Source: Edaphochlamys debaryana (lineage: Eukaryota > Chlorophyta > Chlorophyceae > Chlamydomonadales). From it: 64,000 bases of DNA. This document shows, one piece after another, positions 1 to 12,200 of this stretch. Within the stretch, counting starts at the first letter, position 1. The number at the start of each line of letters is the position of its first letter. The stretch is from positions 1,178,001-1,242,000 of the forward strand of contig JAEHOE010000001.1 in the NCBI GenBank assembly GCA_016858145.1, written 5' to 3'. Made by a program: the position numbers and the translations under genes. Below the pieces are notes generated by a model. The model was not told the DNA's origin. It made no database searches and saw only the letters and a program-made list of their open reading frames with translations.

Positions 1-1781
1 GCGCTCGGTGGCGGACGACGATGAGCTGCCAGAGTCCCTCAACTCGGCACACAAGGTATGTAGGGTTGGTGGGGCGGGAAGCGGGAGCGCGCGGAGGTGT
101 GCAGGCCACGCAGCCTACACCTAAGGCAAGCATCCCACGTTTGAAACCTTGGCCACAACTGACCTGGGGGAGCGGCTCGGGGCCATGGACAAGCATGTGG
201 CCTGTTTTGCTGCTTACGCTGCCCTCCCGCACCGCCCTTCGGGCCTCAGGTGTTGCTCCAGGCCGCGCGCGCGTGCAACGCCTCCGGCCACCTCGTGGCC
301 AACCTGACCCAGCCCACGCTGGAGCAGCTGCAGCACGCGCTGTCCGACATGGCGGCCGTGGTGACGGTGCACGTGGATGGAGTGTACGACGGCGGCGCGG
401 CGGCGGTGGAGGCTCGCCTGACGGACGCGGCGCACTGCCTGGCCTGGGTGGCGGACCGGGCCGAGGCCGAAGCGCAGAGGGCAGAGTGCCGGCAGCGCTG
501 CACTCCAAGGTGGGCCGTGCGGAGACTGGGCCTAGGAGCTTAACCTGACCGCTCGAGAGGCGATTCGGTGATTGGACCTCCCTTCGAGGGTTGTCGCTGC
601 GCACACTACCCACGCGAGCTTACCCTGATGCAACTGCCTGGGCGCACTCCCGTCGCACCGCCTTCACCCAAATCACGTTCCTACCCTCCTGTGTGCTCGC
701 CTGCCTCGCAGGGCCCGGCTGGCCCTGGCTCTCCGCAGCCTGGGCGTGCCCAAAGACCTGATCGAGTCAGCGCTCAAGGCCAGCGCCGGCGCATCCTCCT
801 CGGAGCTGTTCGACGCAGAGGCATGGCTGGCCAAGTCGCAGCACGTGCGCGAGTGGCTCAGCGCCGCCCTCGCCACCGACGGCCGCGCAGCCAAGGCCTG
901 GCAGCCGCTACTCCAGGCCGTGGCCACCGCCGCCGCCTCCGCTGGCCGCGTGGCGGGGGTGGCAGCCGACACCGCCGGCCGAGTGGCGGGGGTGGCGGCG
1001 GCCGAGGCGGGGAAGGCGGCAGGCGCCGCGGCGCTTGAGGCCGGGCGCGTGGCGCGCGCCGCCGCGAGCGCCGCCATGGGCGCGGCCGGCAGCGGCGACT
1101 GGCGCAAGGTGCGTGCGGAAAATGGGCAAGGGCGTGGCCATGGCTGGGAGGACCGTATAATAAAACGTGCTTCTCTTGATAGTGCCCGCGACACAACCAA
1201 CCCCAAACGGTTGCCTCCGCTTCGCGCAGGTGCGTGACGATATGGTGGCAGCGGCCCGGCGGCTGTGGAGCGAGCAGAGCGAGGCCGGGGGCGCGGTGGA
1301 GCGGGGCAGGGCGGCGCTGGCGGCGCTGCCCGACTGGATGACGGAGGCGGCCATGGCGGCGGCCCGCAAGGCCTACCAGGTCCAGGGCGCTGCGCTGCGC
1401 TGTGACTGCGGCGCCGCTGGCGGAGGCGCCACCACCGCCAACGGCACCGTGGGCCCCGCCTGCGCGCGCAGCCTCGAGTCCCTGACTCGGGGCGCGGCGG
1501 CCGCGGCGGCAGACGCCCGGGTGGAGTCGGCGGAGCGGCGGAAGCGGGAGCGGGGTCACGACGGGGACTGCCAGCGGAGCAAGGACGGCAAGGGCGGGGA
1601 TTGCGAGGATGAGGCCGCGTCAGCAGAGCTGCCGCCGCTGAGGGGCCTGGCCGGCGCTGTGCGGCGCTTCGGGGCTGACGTGGCTAACCTGGCGGGCTCA
1701 GTGGCGGCGGTACGGCAGAGGTTGCATGAAGCGGCTGTGGGGCTGGTGGCGTACCGCCGGCGACAAACGGACGCTGCGTGA
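1..1781 (+). CDS. Unrecognised Ala-rich protein, 3' part of a spliced gene (5' end outside window)
   Basis: Four exons join in one frame: 2-55, 250-509, 712-1108 and 1230-1781 (TGA), giving the last 420 residues. Each junction has GT..AG ends and the phases close. I do not recognise the family. The first complete exon is helical with Cys residues. The third holds four exact 11-residue units (944-1075) of the type GRVAGVAADTA, which would form a long amphipathic helix like LEA or apolipoprotein hendecads. The last exon has a short Cys cluster (LRCDCG), a charged Arg/Lys/Asp region and a final helix ending RRRQTDAA. No membrane segment is visible. The protein could be a coiled, lipid-binding or structural protein; that is inference only. 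Confidence is high that this is coding and low on function. Confidence 0.7.
944..1075 (+). repeat. Four in-frame 33-bp units encoding 11-residue repeats
   Basis: The units read GRVAGVAADTA, GRVAGVAAAEA, GKAAGAAALEA and GRVARAAASAA without gaps. The bases differ between units more than the residues do, so the period is probably held by selection on the protein and not by recent slippage alone. Confidence 0.8.
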
Positions 1782-2387
1782 TCACGGACTTTGACCTGGC
1801 TAGGTACGGCTAAGCATGATAGAGCTGTTGGCATGTGCCGCATGAGGCTCAAGTGGGGTTGCGGAGGAGAAGAGGGAAGGTGGCACGCCAAGGGGCAACT
1901 GGGTCGAGGCGTGCCGAAGCCTGACGAAAGCATCAGTGACAAAACAGCTGGTGCCCTGGTGCCGGCTGCAAGATGTGTCTTGTTACTTGCTTCTTACGTA
2001 ACGCGGCTGGGGCATAGAAGGACCGAGGGGATGAAGGGCGGGCCACACGGAGGGCATCTGCCCGCAGGTTCTCTCGGGGGCTAGGGACAGGCTGGGCCGT
2101 ATGGAGTTTCCTTCATGTGGGAGGACACAGCAGAGGCTAGCCTTCCCACGATTGTGAGGGCCGAATTGCCCGTGACCGCGCGGGGCCTCCAGGCACAAGG
2201 GCACCTGGGCGCGGGGAAAAGTGCAGCGCCCATGCAGCAGCCCCATGCATCGGGGCTGACGTAGGCCTTCATTCCCTTCAACCTGCCCAGCGTGCCGGAA
2301 GGCAATTCAACTCGCTATTCACATTCAACAACTCTTGTTCAACAACAGCACACACCACAAGCAGAGCCAGAGCACACGCAGGATATC
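1782..2387. other. Gene-free stretch between the Ala-rich gene and the DUF3700 gene
   Basis: This holds the 3' UTR of the upstream gene and the promoter/5' UTR of the next. I see no TGTAA signal, no TATA box I would trust and no conserved open frame. AC-rich sequence just upstream of the ATG at 2388 resembles a volvocine 5' UTR. Confidence 0.5.
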
Positions 2388-4799
2388 ATGACTCTGCACA
2401 CCCTCGCGGTCTTCGGCAGGGAGACCGCGCACCCCCCAGGTTAGTTGTGGGCGGGGCTTTTACGTGTAGGAAGCCTGACATGCGCGCGCATCTGGGACCG
2501 CGGTACTTCGTTGCGGGGCCCATGGCGACTTCGGCATTCCCGGGTCTCGGTCGCGCCCGCTCGCAGCTCTTATCGAGTCCGAGGAGGCGCTCAAGCGCAC
2601 GCACTCGCTACCGGTCACCGACGACGAGAAGGCGACAGAGGAGGTGGGCCTGGGCGCGGGGCCGACACACCGGGACTCGGGACTCCCTTCTTACAGCGGG
2701 GTGCACAAGGCACATCTGCGCTGGCATTTGGTGGTCTGGAGAGCTAAACGTCGCGTGTTTCTGGGTTAGGTTCCCTCCCGGAGAGATCTCCGACGCTGCA
2801 AGCAGAATCGAGAGCACTCTTCAGGCCCCGCCGACACCGGGGTCTGGGTGCCTTTCGCTCGGGTCCCTGGTTGTGAGCACGCACAACAATGTAGGGACGT
2901 AAGACCAGCGTCCGTCGCCGACGCATGCGATTCTTGCGCCGGTTAAGGTCATACCCAGATTTGCATTGGGCTTGTGCCACCCTACGCCGAATGGTCTGAT
3001 CAGAGGCGTTTATGAGTCACCGGCAGCCGTGCTCTCTGGCGGGGCTCGAGGGGGGGAACGGTGCTGCGGCCACCCTAACACACTCCGCCCCCGCTTCTGC
3101 CCACCCTGCCCAACACCTGCAGGCCCAATGCGCCAAGCTTATAGATGCGGCCTTCAACAAGTGCCAGACGAAGACCCGCCATAAGAAGATGCTGGGCAAG
3201 GGCTCCGCCTACCTGTGGGAGAGCAGCCCATACTGCAGCTACGCAGAGCGGAACGGCGTGCACGTCATGTTCACGGGCGAGGTCAGCGAGTGGCCGGGCG
3301 GCGTGAACGCCGTGGACGCGGCACACGATGGTAAGGGCGGCCGGGGGAGGGTGGGGTGGCTGTGAGGGGTGAGGGGCAGTCCACAGCAAACAGTAGACGG
3401 CGGAACGCGAGCATTGGGCCCCTGTTGAGTTGCTTGCGGCTAGACTGTTGGCCCGCATCATACGAGCGTTTCCCTGCCTGCCGCCCGTCGCAGCCTTTGT
3501 GCGCAACGAGCCCCCCCTGGAGGAGAACGACGCGCACTGGCTCCTCGACTTCTACAAGTGAGGAGCGGGCTTTAGGGAAGGGGCTTGAGTTGTCGAGCTG
3601 CGGAGGGCAAGATCCACGAACACAGGCTGACCGGGTCCCGTGACTACTGACTAGGCATGAGCGCCTGACCCAAGTCCCTTCGCCAGCCTCTGTGCAGATT
3701 GCAGCCCCGACCATAAGGCCGTTGGGTCGCAGCCCCACTCGTATGTGCCTTGCCGACCGCTCGCCCCACTCCCCATGCACCCCTTCCACCTGCAGCACCT
3801 TCGGCAAGCCCGGCAGCACGGACAGCACCACCGAGCGCGCGCTCGAGTGCATGGCGCAGATCAAGGGCAGCTTCGCGTTCGTCATCTACGACTCGATCCA
3901 CCACCGCGTCCTGGCGGCGCGCGACCGGGACAGCGCCCAGCCGCTGTTCTGGGGCTGCACGGACGCCGGGCAGCTCATGTTCGGGTCGGTGGCGGAGGAC
4001 CTGGACGGCTGCAACCCCACCGCCGCGCCCTTCCCCGCGGGCACGCTCTTCGCCAGGTGCGCGCTTGTTGCGGGGGTAGCAAGGCTGCCGCGGCTTGCGC
4101 ACGGCCTCTCCAGGCACCGAGTTCGCAAGCGAAAACTATTTGATTTCTTGGCTCTTGGCTCTTGACGAGGAGTACCGGTGCCAAGGCTGACGGCTGTGCC
4201 TCTGCCCCCGCGCCGTCCCGTTGCGGCCCGCAGCGAGCGGCACACGGTCGCCTACTCCCCGGGGGAGTACGGCTGGGTGATTGTGGACGACGACGTGCCC
4301 GGGCTGCTCATGTCCTTCCTGCACACCGGCAAGGACAACACCTCGTGGCGCGGAGTCAAGGTGGGGCGGGGCGGGTGCTTGTTGGTTGCTGAGGCTGTAG
4401 AGGCCGCACCCCGTCGCGTATGGCTCTAAACTTCGAGTCCCTAAGCGACGGCACCGTATTTGGGAAAGCTGCTGCGAATGCTGCTGCGAGGGAGCTCGTG
4501 CGCAGCGCGCGAACTAAGCGCCAACTTGCGCTCTCGACGTGTGCTCCCGCAGGCCATTCCCCGCGTGACGAGCAAGGGCGTGGTGAGTAGCGGGTTACGG
4601 CTGCGGGCGCCCAAGCACAAGCTAGCCGCCTCGGAGCTCTGTATGCTGCTTCCGCCAGCCGTTTCGAAAGGCTGGGGCCAGCATACACCCTCAGTCCTAA
4701 TGAAGCCCCCGCCCTTCGCCCTGGGCTCCCTCCACTCCGCAGGTGACCGGTGCAGTCTACAAGGTGGCGAGCGCTCAGAACATGGAGGGCGTCTGCTGA
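2388..4799 (+). CDS. Glutamine-amidotransferase-like DUF3700 protein (aluminium-induced/AILP1-like)
   Basis: Eight exons: 2388-2439, 2567-2643, 3123-3330, 3494-3557, 3796-4056, 4234-4360, 4553-4582, 4743-4799 (TGA). All phases close, giving 291 residues. It starts MTLHTLAVFGRETAHPP, matching the plant AILP start (M-L-x-V/I-F..PP). The core has the class II amidotransferase-like fold signature: MAQIKGSFAFVIYD around residues 146-160, then AARDRDSAQPLFWG, the counterpart of the plant 'ASDQxGKVPLYWG' strand. The plant length is about 230-250 residues, so this one is slightly longer. No Cys follows the initiator Met, so the N-terminal nucleophile of true glutaminases is absent and catalysis is unlikely. 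In plants the family responds to stress, hormones and metals; the role here is unknown. Start chosen because the first exon matches the family N-terminus. Confidence 0.87.
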
Positions 4800-5319
4800 C
4801 CTGGACATCAGAACTGGGCGGTGGGACGGGTTTGAGGAGTTGTGGGCCACCAGGGGACACGGCGGGGCTGGTGTAGGGATTGCGGAGGAAGAGTTGAAGA
4901 GACGGGGACGGCTTGAGGGTCTGAGGTGGTGCCCGGTCTCAATTGTGCGGCATGCTTCCCAACTGAAGCTCTGCCTGAGGCAGCGGTGCACCCGGATGGA
5001 GGGTGGAGCCGTGCGGATCCTCGCTGACGCGTGACGGGAACTCCTGGCGGGATGTCTGAGGTGTTGTTGGTGCTTGAGTGTCCCGAGGGTCAGGAGGTGC
5101 ACGGGCACAAATTGGTGCGGCTCGTGTTCGCCGGCGAAGCGTTGGCCGGCCCCTGGCCTTCTTGTTGTGAGGCAGACCGCGTGAGAGGCGGGGTTGGTTG
5201 GCGCCAACACTGCCGGCAGCGCAGAGCTCAAGGGAATTCCTTCGAGCTGGGCGACGGGTTCGAGCGAGGGGTGTACAAGCACGTGGCACGGCGCGTCCAG
5301 ACTCTGCATGGCAGTGTAG

Positions 5320-5324
5320 TGTAA
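5320..5324 (+). terminator. TGTAA poly(A) signal of the DUF3700 gene
   Basis: TGTAA is the standard volvocine polyadenylation signal. It lies about 520 bp after the stop at 4799, a normal 3' UTR length for these algae. Confidence 0.55.
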
Positions 5325-5586
5325 GTAGAGAGCCACTCATTCTGCACGTTTGCGGAGCCATATTCTTTCCCACGCCGTCGCTTCGCGACAATGTCTTAGG
5401 CGCGTCTGGGACAGGCACGGGCGTACTCCTCGCGCTGCAATACCTTGAAAGGCTGAGAGAAGATGAGCTTCGCCATGGCTGTGTTGGTAAACACGTCGGG
5501 CGCGACTCGAGTCAGGCACAAACGGTTTGCGTTTCACGGATGCTTGGCTGAGCCAGGCACTCCGGTGTCATGCGCTCCTACAGGTG

Positions 5587-5592
5587 TATAAA
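5587..5592 (+). promoter_or_regulatory. TATA-box-like motif upstream of the tmcB-like gene
   Basis: TATAAA in a gtgtataaagcg context, in the only stretch before the gene that looks like a core promoter. Distance to the ATG (about 700 bp) is long, so this is tentative. Confidence 0.25.
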
Positions 5593-6297
5593 GCGAGCAG
5601 CACAGCGCTGTCCTTCTCTGGCGTCGGGAGGCATTCAATCTGCCGTCCTGTCCTGCCGACCCGCCAAAGTACGGGCGACGCAGGGACGGAGCGCGCTGGG
5701 GACGCGGCCGCGCCATAGCACACCCCGAGTGCGCAAGCATCAATAGATAACTGAACTGTTACTGAAAGCAAACAAAACCTGTCCTGTCTCCCGCGAGACC
5801 ATTGGCCGCACTGCGCGCTACTACGAGGCCTCTCTGCCTGCACAGTCTTATGGATAGGACTGGGGATGCGTAGCCTGTGTTGAGGGCGACAGCGGAATGG
5901 CCCCAGCGTAGGGCCCTTCACCTTTCTCCGCACATACCTCCTCGAAGCGCGCCTTGGTAGTCTGCCATGTCGGGAGCAAGTGCATCGTCCTTCGGCAGTG
6001 CAGCCGAGGGCTCAATTGCGGACGCGCCGAGGTCAGTGGTGCGCGGCGGTCGTGCCGTGTGGACTCGACTGTCAAAGGGCAGAGGCCCTTGCCAGCGCTT
6101 AGCGTGGAGCTAGGTGCATACGGACCAAGAGTGAAGCATAGGGATGTGTGCCGACGGCACAGCAAAAAGGCACAACCGAATGTGTCGACGTGCCGTCCTT
6201 ATTCGCTGGACCTTGCCGCTCAACCAAGCTCAATACATGCATGCGTTGCCTGAGCCAATAGGCGGGTGCGCGGTTACGTATCGTACCTTGAAACGGC

Positions 6298-9200
6298 ATG
6301 CACATGTCGGTTCGATTGCTCTGCAGGCTCACCGCACTACAACCTGGCGAGGATGGGGACCTTTTCGAGGACCACTCCACTCTCATGGGTCTCTTCGGGG
6401 TGAGTGCCGCAACGGCCGACGTTTCGTGGCTGGCTCAAGCAAGGGGGCTCGGGGCGGTAAAGAGTGGGGTCGACCGGACTGGTTATGAGGAGGTAGGCCT
6501 GAGTTCAGCACCGTCATACGACGCGCGAGATCTCAGCGTGGCTGGGGCGGGCACCAGCACTTGAATAATCACCAGGTTAAAGGCGTATGACAGCTCCTCG
6601 CCCTTGCGCACGATCAAGGACCCGTGCAATTGCCAGTGGCTACAATCCGCCTCTGCGTAGCTCAATAGGATCATGGCAAGGACAAGAGCCAGAATGGCGA
6701 GGCGCCGGGCCTGCCTCATGGGGAGGCGCCCAGGCGGAGGCGAGGGGGCGCACTACCAAGGAACAGCGTTGGGGTTGCCCCTGGCCAGGGCTTGCGCGCA
6801 CAACTCCCCGAGGGGAGGTCGACAACGACACCCTGAACGTCGTCAACCAGGCAGCATCTGCCGCAATCGTCCAAGAAATCAGCTCAGCCCTGGCCAGCCT
6901 CCGCCGGCCGCTGGATGCGCTGAGACGTAGCTCTCTTCCGGCCGCTGCCGATGTCGAGCCACGTGACGCACGGCAGTGTGTCAGCCTTTAGGAATGACGC
7001 ATTACAGGGTTGCGGCCAGCGGGCAGCAAGCTGCCGGCCCCGCACAAGGGGGAGAGAGTCAACTTCCCCCGACCCCAGGCGTACCCTAAGGGAATGTCCA
7101 ACGCCGAGGCAGCCACCTACTCCAACCCATACAGCTACAGTCTCAGCCCGAGTGGGCTAGCTACATGAGATCATCACAAGCACCTCAATCACGCCGAGTC
7201 AGGGGGAAGGCGGCTCGACATCTGCAGGGGGGTTGAACCGCGGCTTCCCGGCGACGCCGCCCAGGAAAGGGTGCTCGGGCGGAACGTCTCTCCACTTCTT
7301 ACTGAAACCTTGACCACAGTCTTCCGCAAAGGAGCGAACACGAGCCCAGAATTCCGCAACCACTTGCAAACCAAGTCGAGAAAGGGTGGCGCGCCCAAGC
7401 GGGGCACCTGACTCCGGGCGGGCGGCATAGAGCCACTGACGGCCCCGCTCCAGAGCAGCCACCGCAGCCAGGCAGACCACATCCCAAGTCACACCAGACA
7501 CGCCCACAGGCGGAGTCACGAGCCACAAATGCTGCTTGCCGAGGGCATAGCTAGGAGTCCATCTGTACAGTTCTTCTTCAATGGCCTCACGAAGAGCACC
7601 AGCGACACAGCAAGACCAGAAGTGGTGCGCCCGATCCCCTTCATCCATCTGCACACCACACGGGCACACCGCAGGGGCTACTCCCCGAGCAATATCAGCT
7701 GCATGCATCCCAAACCCCGCAAACCCATTAAGAGCCAGACGCCAGAGCGGTTCTTTGTGTTCCGGCTCCCACCGCACCGCCCAAAGCCGCCGCAGAGCTG
7801 CGGCGAACGCAGACAGTGATTCAGGCGGCGCAGCGGGAAGGGATAGGGCCTCCGCAACGAAGGCCCGATGGCGCCGCGCCAGCGATTCCACCGACGCGGA
7901 GAGTTGGAGCTGAGTAGCGGCCCGAACCGTGAGCTGGATCACGCGGCAGGGAGCACCCGGCGGCAGCGTCCAGCCCACGGCAGGGGCGATGATGCGACAG
8001 GCAGCCAGCAGCGGCGGGGCCGCGGCCGGCCCACCAGGCGCCAGCCGTGCAGCACGTGCAGCCTCCACCCAAGCTGGGGGTATACGCTGCAGCAGCGCTG
8101 CAAAGAGGCCAGCGGCCCGAACTCCGCAGTGGAGCTCGGACGGTAGCGTGAACCATTCCGAGACGCCGAGCACACCAAGCACGACGTCAGAGCGGTACAG
8201 GGGCAGGCAGCGGCGAGCCCAGCGCGGCGATGGGCGCCCGCCAGGCCGCCGCTCCCATTGACGGTTGAAGCGACGGAAGGCATCCACCACCGCAACCGCC
8301 ATGCCCACGCAACGAAGCGAAGGCACGTCGAAGAGGTCGGGGAAAGCCACATGTAGAGGCTCGCCGCCAGCATCAAGCGCGGGGTTGCCCCACAGGCCTT
8401 TAGCCCCCACACCCCAGCCCCAAGCCGCCGCAGCCTCCCGCTGGTACGGTACGTCACGACCTTGGCGGCTAGGACGGCGTTTGCCTGTGCGTTGAGCAGG
8501 GTGGAGCCTGCTCGTGGCGGGCGCCCTGAGGTCGAGCGCACTGGGGTAGACAATGTGCGCGCCGGTCGGGCCCGGCTGGGCTGCCGCCAGAGGGGCGCAC
8601 CCAGTCACCGGGGTGTTGGACTTCTACCACGTGCTCGGCACCCGGCACGTTCCCTGGCCGCCCCTTGAGCCCTGAGCCCTGAGGGCGCTGAGGCAAAGTC
8701 TGCCGGCGCTTCTCCCGGAAAAGGCCGGATTCTGTGGCGGTCGTGTCCGCACAAGCCGCAGTACGGCGAGCGCGACAGCAGGCCATGGCTGCTATCTGTA
8801 TGTATATTATTCTGCTGACAGACAGAGAGCAACCAGACGACCATGAGGCGCGGACTTCGCGACGGTCGCACTTTGAACGGCCCACATACCCGCTCACACA
8901 CCCGCGCCAGAACCCCGCTTCCCGCTCCACCCCCACACACCCGCCCCCGCCCCCGCCCATGCCCCCGTAAGCAGGCCATCGCTGCTATCAATATATAATT
9001 CTGATCCTGAATTTATTATTGTCAACAACCAGAAAGCAACCAAGAGGCGTGCACCTGGGTGACGGTCGGACTTCCCTGTACCACTCGCGCCCCCCACCCC
9101 TGCCAGCCGCACCCCATCCCGCCCTTCGCCGCCCGCGCCCCGCCCCCGCCATTCCGCCCCACCCGCCTCACCCGCTGCCAATTAATACTTTGCCCCTTTT

Positions 9201-12200
9201 CGACCCCAGGTGCTCTACACGGTCAGCAAGGAGAAGTCCCTCACCAGCGTGAAATTTGCCTTCTTCCGGCTCTTCCTGGTAGGCGGGAGAGGATCTGGAG
9301 TGGGAACGAAAGAGACCTCCAAGAGAGAAGTCCGGGACCATTTTGGGGGGGTGCGGAGTTCGATGTCCATCATCCTAGCATGCAGATCAAGCTTTGCTAT
9401 CATCGCCTGTGGAGGTCCGCCAGGAGGGTGCCATGCCCAGGGTGTTGTTGACGGGGTTGGCGGGGTGCGCGCATGCGTTGGAGCTTCCTCCTTGGCTGTT
9501 GAAAGGGTTCTGGAGGGCAGTGTAGGCAGTGGCAGGTGCCGGTTAGTCCGACTCAAACATGTATAGTGTGTGCATCTTGGCAATGCCCGGGCGCTTGCTT
9601 TCTCGGCGTGGGCACGTTAGTTCCTCTCCCGCATGCGCTTAAATGCCACACGTGTGTGCCCGGACGAACCCCCATCTGTCCCCTCACAGGACTTCCTGCA
9701 GCTGTGGCTGCTGGTGGTCAACCCCGCGTACGGATGGAGCATAAACGCAGACAGCACGTGAGGACGGGTCGGCACGTGCCTGGCGTCAGCACTGCGCAAC
9801 GGCTCTAGCTTTGCCTCCAACTAAGCCCGCGCCTCCGCCCGTGACCACCTTCGCTGCGCAGGGCGTGGAAGGTGGTTTCCTTCATCCAGCTCAACAGCTT
9901 TCTTGGCAATATGGTAGGTGTGTTGAGAGTCTTGAGCACAGTCCGGGCCTCCCGGCACCTGTGCCCTCGTATCCCCGTACCACAGCCATTGTACCGCAGC
10001 TGGGGCGCACTGTTGAACCCATTCCATTGGCTGGACGCCAGCCCTCGCACACCCTCCCGTCCAGCCCATGACATAACCCCCGTGCGCCTCACCATAATCG
10101 CATCCTGGTGCTGTGGTGCATGCCCCCGTCTGTGTCCTATCCGCAGGGCTATACATTCTTCCTGGCAGTCCTCTATGTGTTCGTTGGCTTGTTATTCATC
10201 AACCTCGCGCTGAGCGTGTGGGTGGCGCACTCGTTCTCCCAGAACCGCTTCGAGTACGTGTGGCCCATCCAGTTCCTGAGGTGGTTCGGCTTGATTTTCT
10301 ACCAGGTGAGGGGAGGGGGCGATCAAGTTGGGTCACTCGCCTGGTAGACAAGAGTGGCTGCCCAAGGGCAGGAAAAGGGGCCGAGCCCCGTGGCCACCCT
10401 TCATGGCTGAGGAAAGAGGGGAACGACCCGAATTCACAAGCAAGGGTGGCTCCACGAAAGCGGGACAAGGAGTTGACCACCGCATGAGGCACCGGTGTGC
10501 TGCTGCCACACGGCACACGCCGGACCGGCCTGGGCTGCACAGCGAGCCTCCCCTGCTCTTTCATTCAACCCTACGCCCCGCAGATCCTCGACATCGCAAC
10601 CCTGACTCTGCTGCTCGTCACGCTCGACTGCAACTACTTTGGCGTGCCGGAGGCAGTGCAGTACCGCAACCAGGAGTTCCCCGACATCAGTGAGCGTGGC
10701 GCCTTGCAGCAGGGACTGGGCGCCACCTGCCCAACATCTGGGCCCTCCCTCCCTTACCTCGCCCCAACCCCCATCCGCCCGCAGAGTGCTGGTCCATGCC
10801 GCACATCATCCACGTGGCTGTGTCCGTGCTGTCCATTGTGGTGTTCATCATCATGGCCACGTGCATGGTGCTGTCAGGTGGGCGGCTCTAGCTGCGGATA
10901 CGGTAGCTGCGGTGCGGTGCGTTGCCGACGCTGCGTGGGTCTGACTGTGCGTTCTCCCCCCCTCCCACCGAATTTCCCTTGCCCCCTCGCTGTACCCTCT
11001 TGGATGTATCAGAGATGGAGGTGCGCAGGGCAGGGAGGGGTCGGTTCTAAAGCACTGGCGTGTTGAGGGGGTTTGGTGGTCGAGGCTGGGCTGCGGACAA
11101 GGAGCCACCGCCTTGACGACGCCCGCCGCCCCTCCCGCAGCTCAACCCTCTGACGCGCAACTACATGGCTATCGCCCACACGGGCGTGGAGGGCATGGGC
11201 TTTGGCATCAAGACCATCGTCACCATGTGGGTCCAGTTCTGCACTGCTCCATTACCCGATGCAGTTCTGGTAGCAACGCGTTGGTGACATGGCTTGGTTC
11301 CTGCATGCGCTGCGCCCCGCAGAGCGTCCGTCATGATTGCCACCACCACCAAATGGCTTTCGGTGGTCTACCTCATCTTCTTCCTGCTCCTCTTCTATCT
11401 CTACGTGAAATGGGTAAGCGAGCTAGCCACCAGCTCCAGACCCTGTGCTGCCCATCAGTGCACGAATCCAGCTTGCCCTCCTCCCCCGCCTCCCCATCAC
11501 CACCACCAGGTGCCCTTCACGTACAGCACCCTCAACTACGTGCGCTGTGCATCGTACGGCACCGTGCTGTACTGCTCCGTCCTCCTCGTTGCGCTGTCCT
11601 TCGGCCCATCCAAGGGCGACAGCGCCGAAGCCGAGAGCTACCGGGACAACCTCACGCTGGCCCTGTGGATCGGCATGGCCCCGGCGGCGCTGCTGGGCGC
11701 GCTGGCCTGCCACCTGCGCCTGCGCCACTTCAACAAGGGCATTGTGGGGCGCTTCAGGTGCGTGGCGGCTGCAGCTGGGCTTGGGGATGGGCATGGGGAT
11801 GGGCGCATGCCAGAGGGACGCCAAGGTGCGGGGCGTAGGGTTGGGCCGGGGGGAACCGTGGGTGCCGAGACGGACGAATGATGGTCAGCGCTGTTGCCAC
11901 TGCCAATCCTGCTGCCGCTGCCAACCCTCAGGGATGCGGAGCCGGGCACGGCCCCCAAGTACATCCACCGCTTTGTGGATGCGCGGGAGGTGGAGATCAC
12001 GGCGCGCTGCTGCCGGCAGTGGACGGAGGGGCTGGACGATGTGGCGGAGCCGGCGGCGGTGGCGCTGAGCGAGCAGATCGTCAAGGCGGGCATGATGGAG
12101 CTGCCCACGGACCCGAGTGCGTGGGAAGAGACATGGCGGCGGGGTTGACTGTTGCGGGCTTGGGCTGGTGTACTCTACACGCAGTCTCACTGGCAAAGTG

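Larger units (their letters stand above)
4800..6297. other. 3' UTR of DUF3700 gene and 5' region of the tmcB-like gene
   Basis: The left part is the DUF3700 3' UTR, ending soon after a TGTAA signal at 5320-5324. The rest has a TATA-like motif at 5587-5592, about 700 bp upstream of the predicted ATG, so a long or spliced 5' UTR is possible. Open frames here are short and show no similarity I recognise. Confidence 0.5.
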
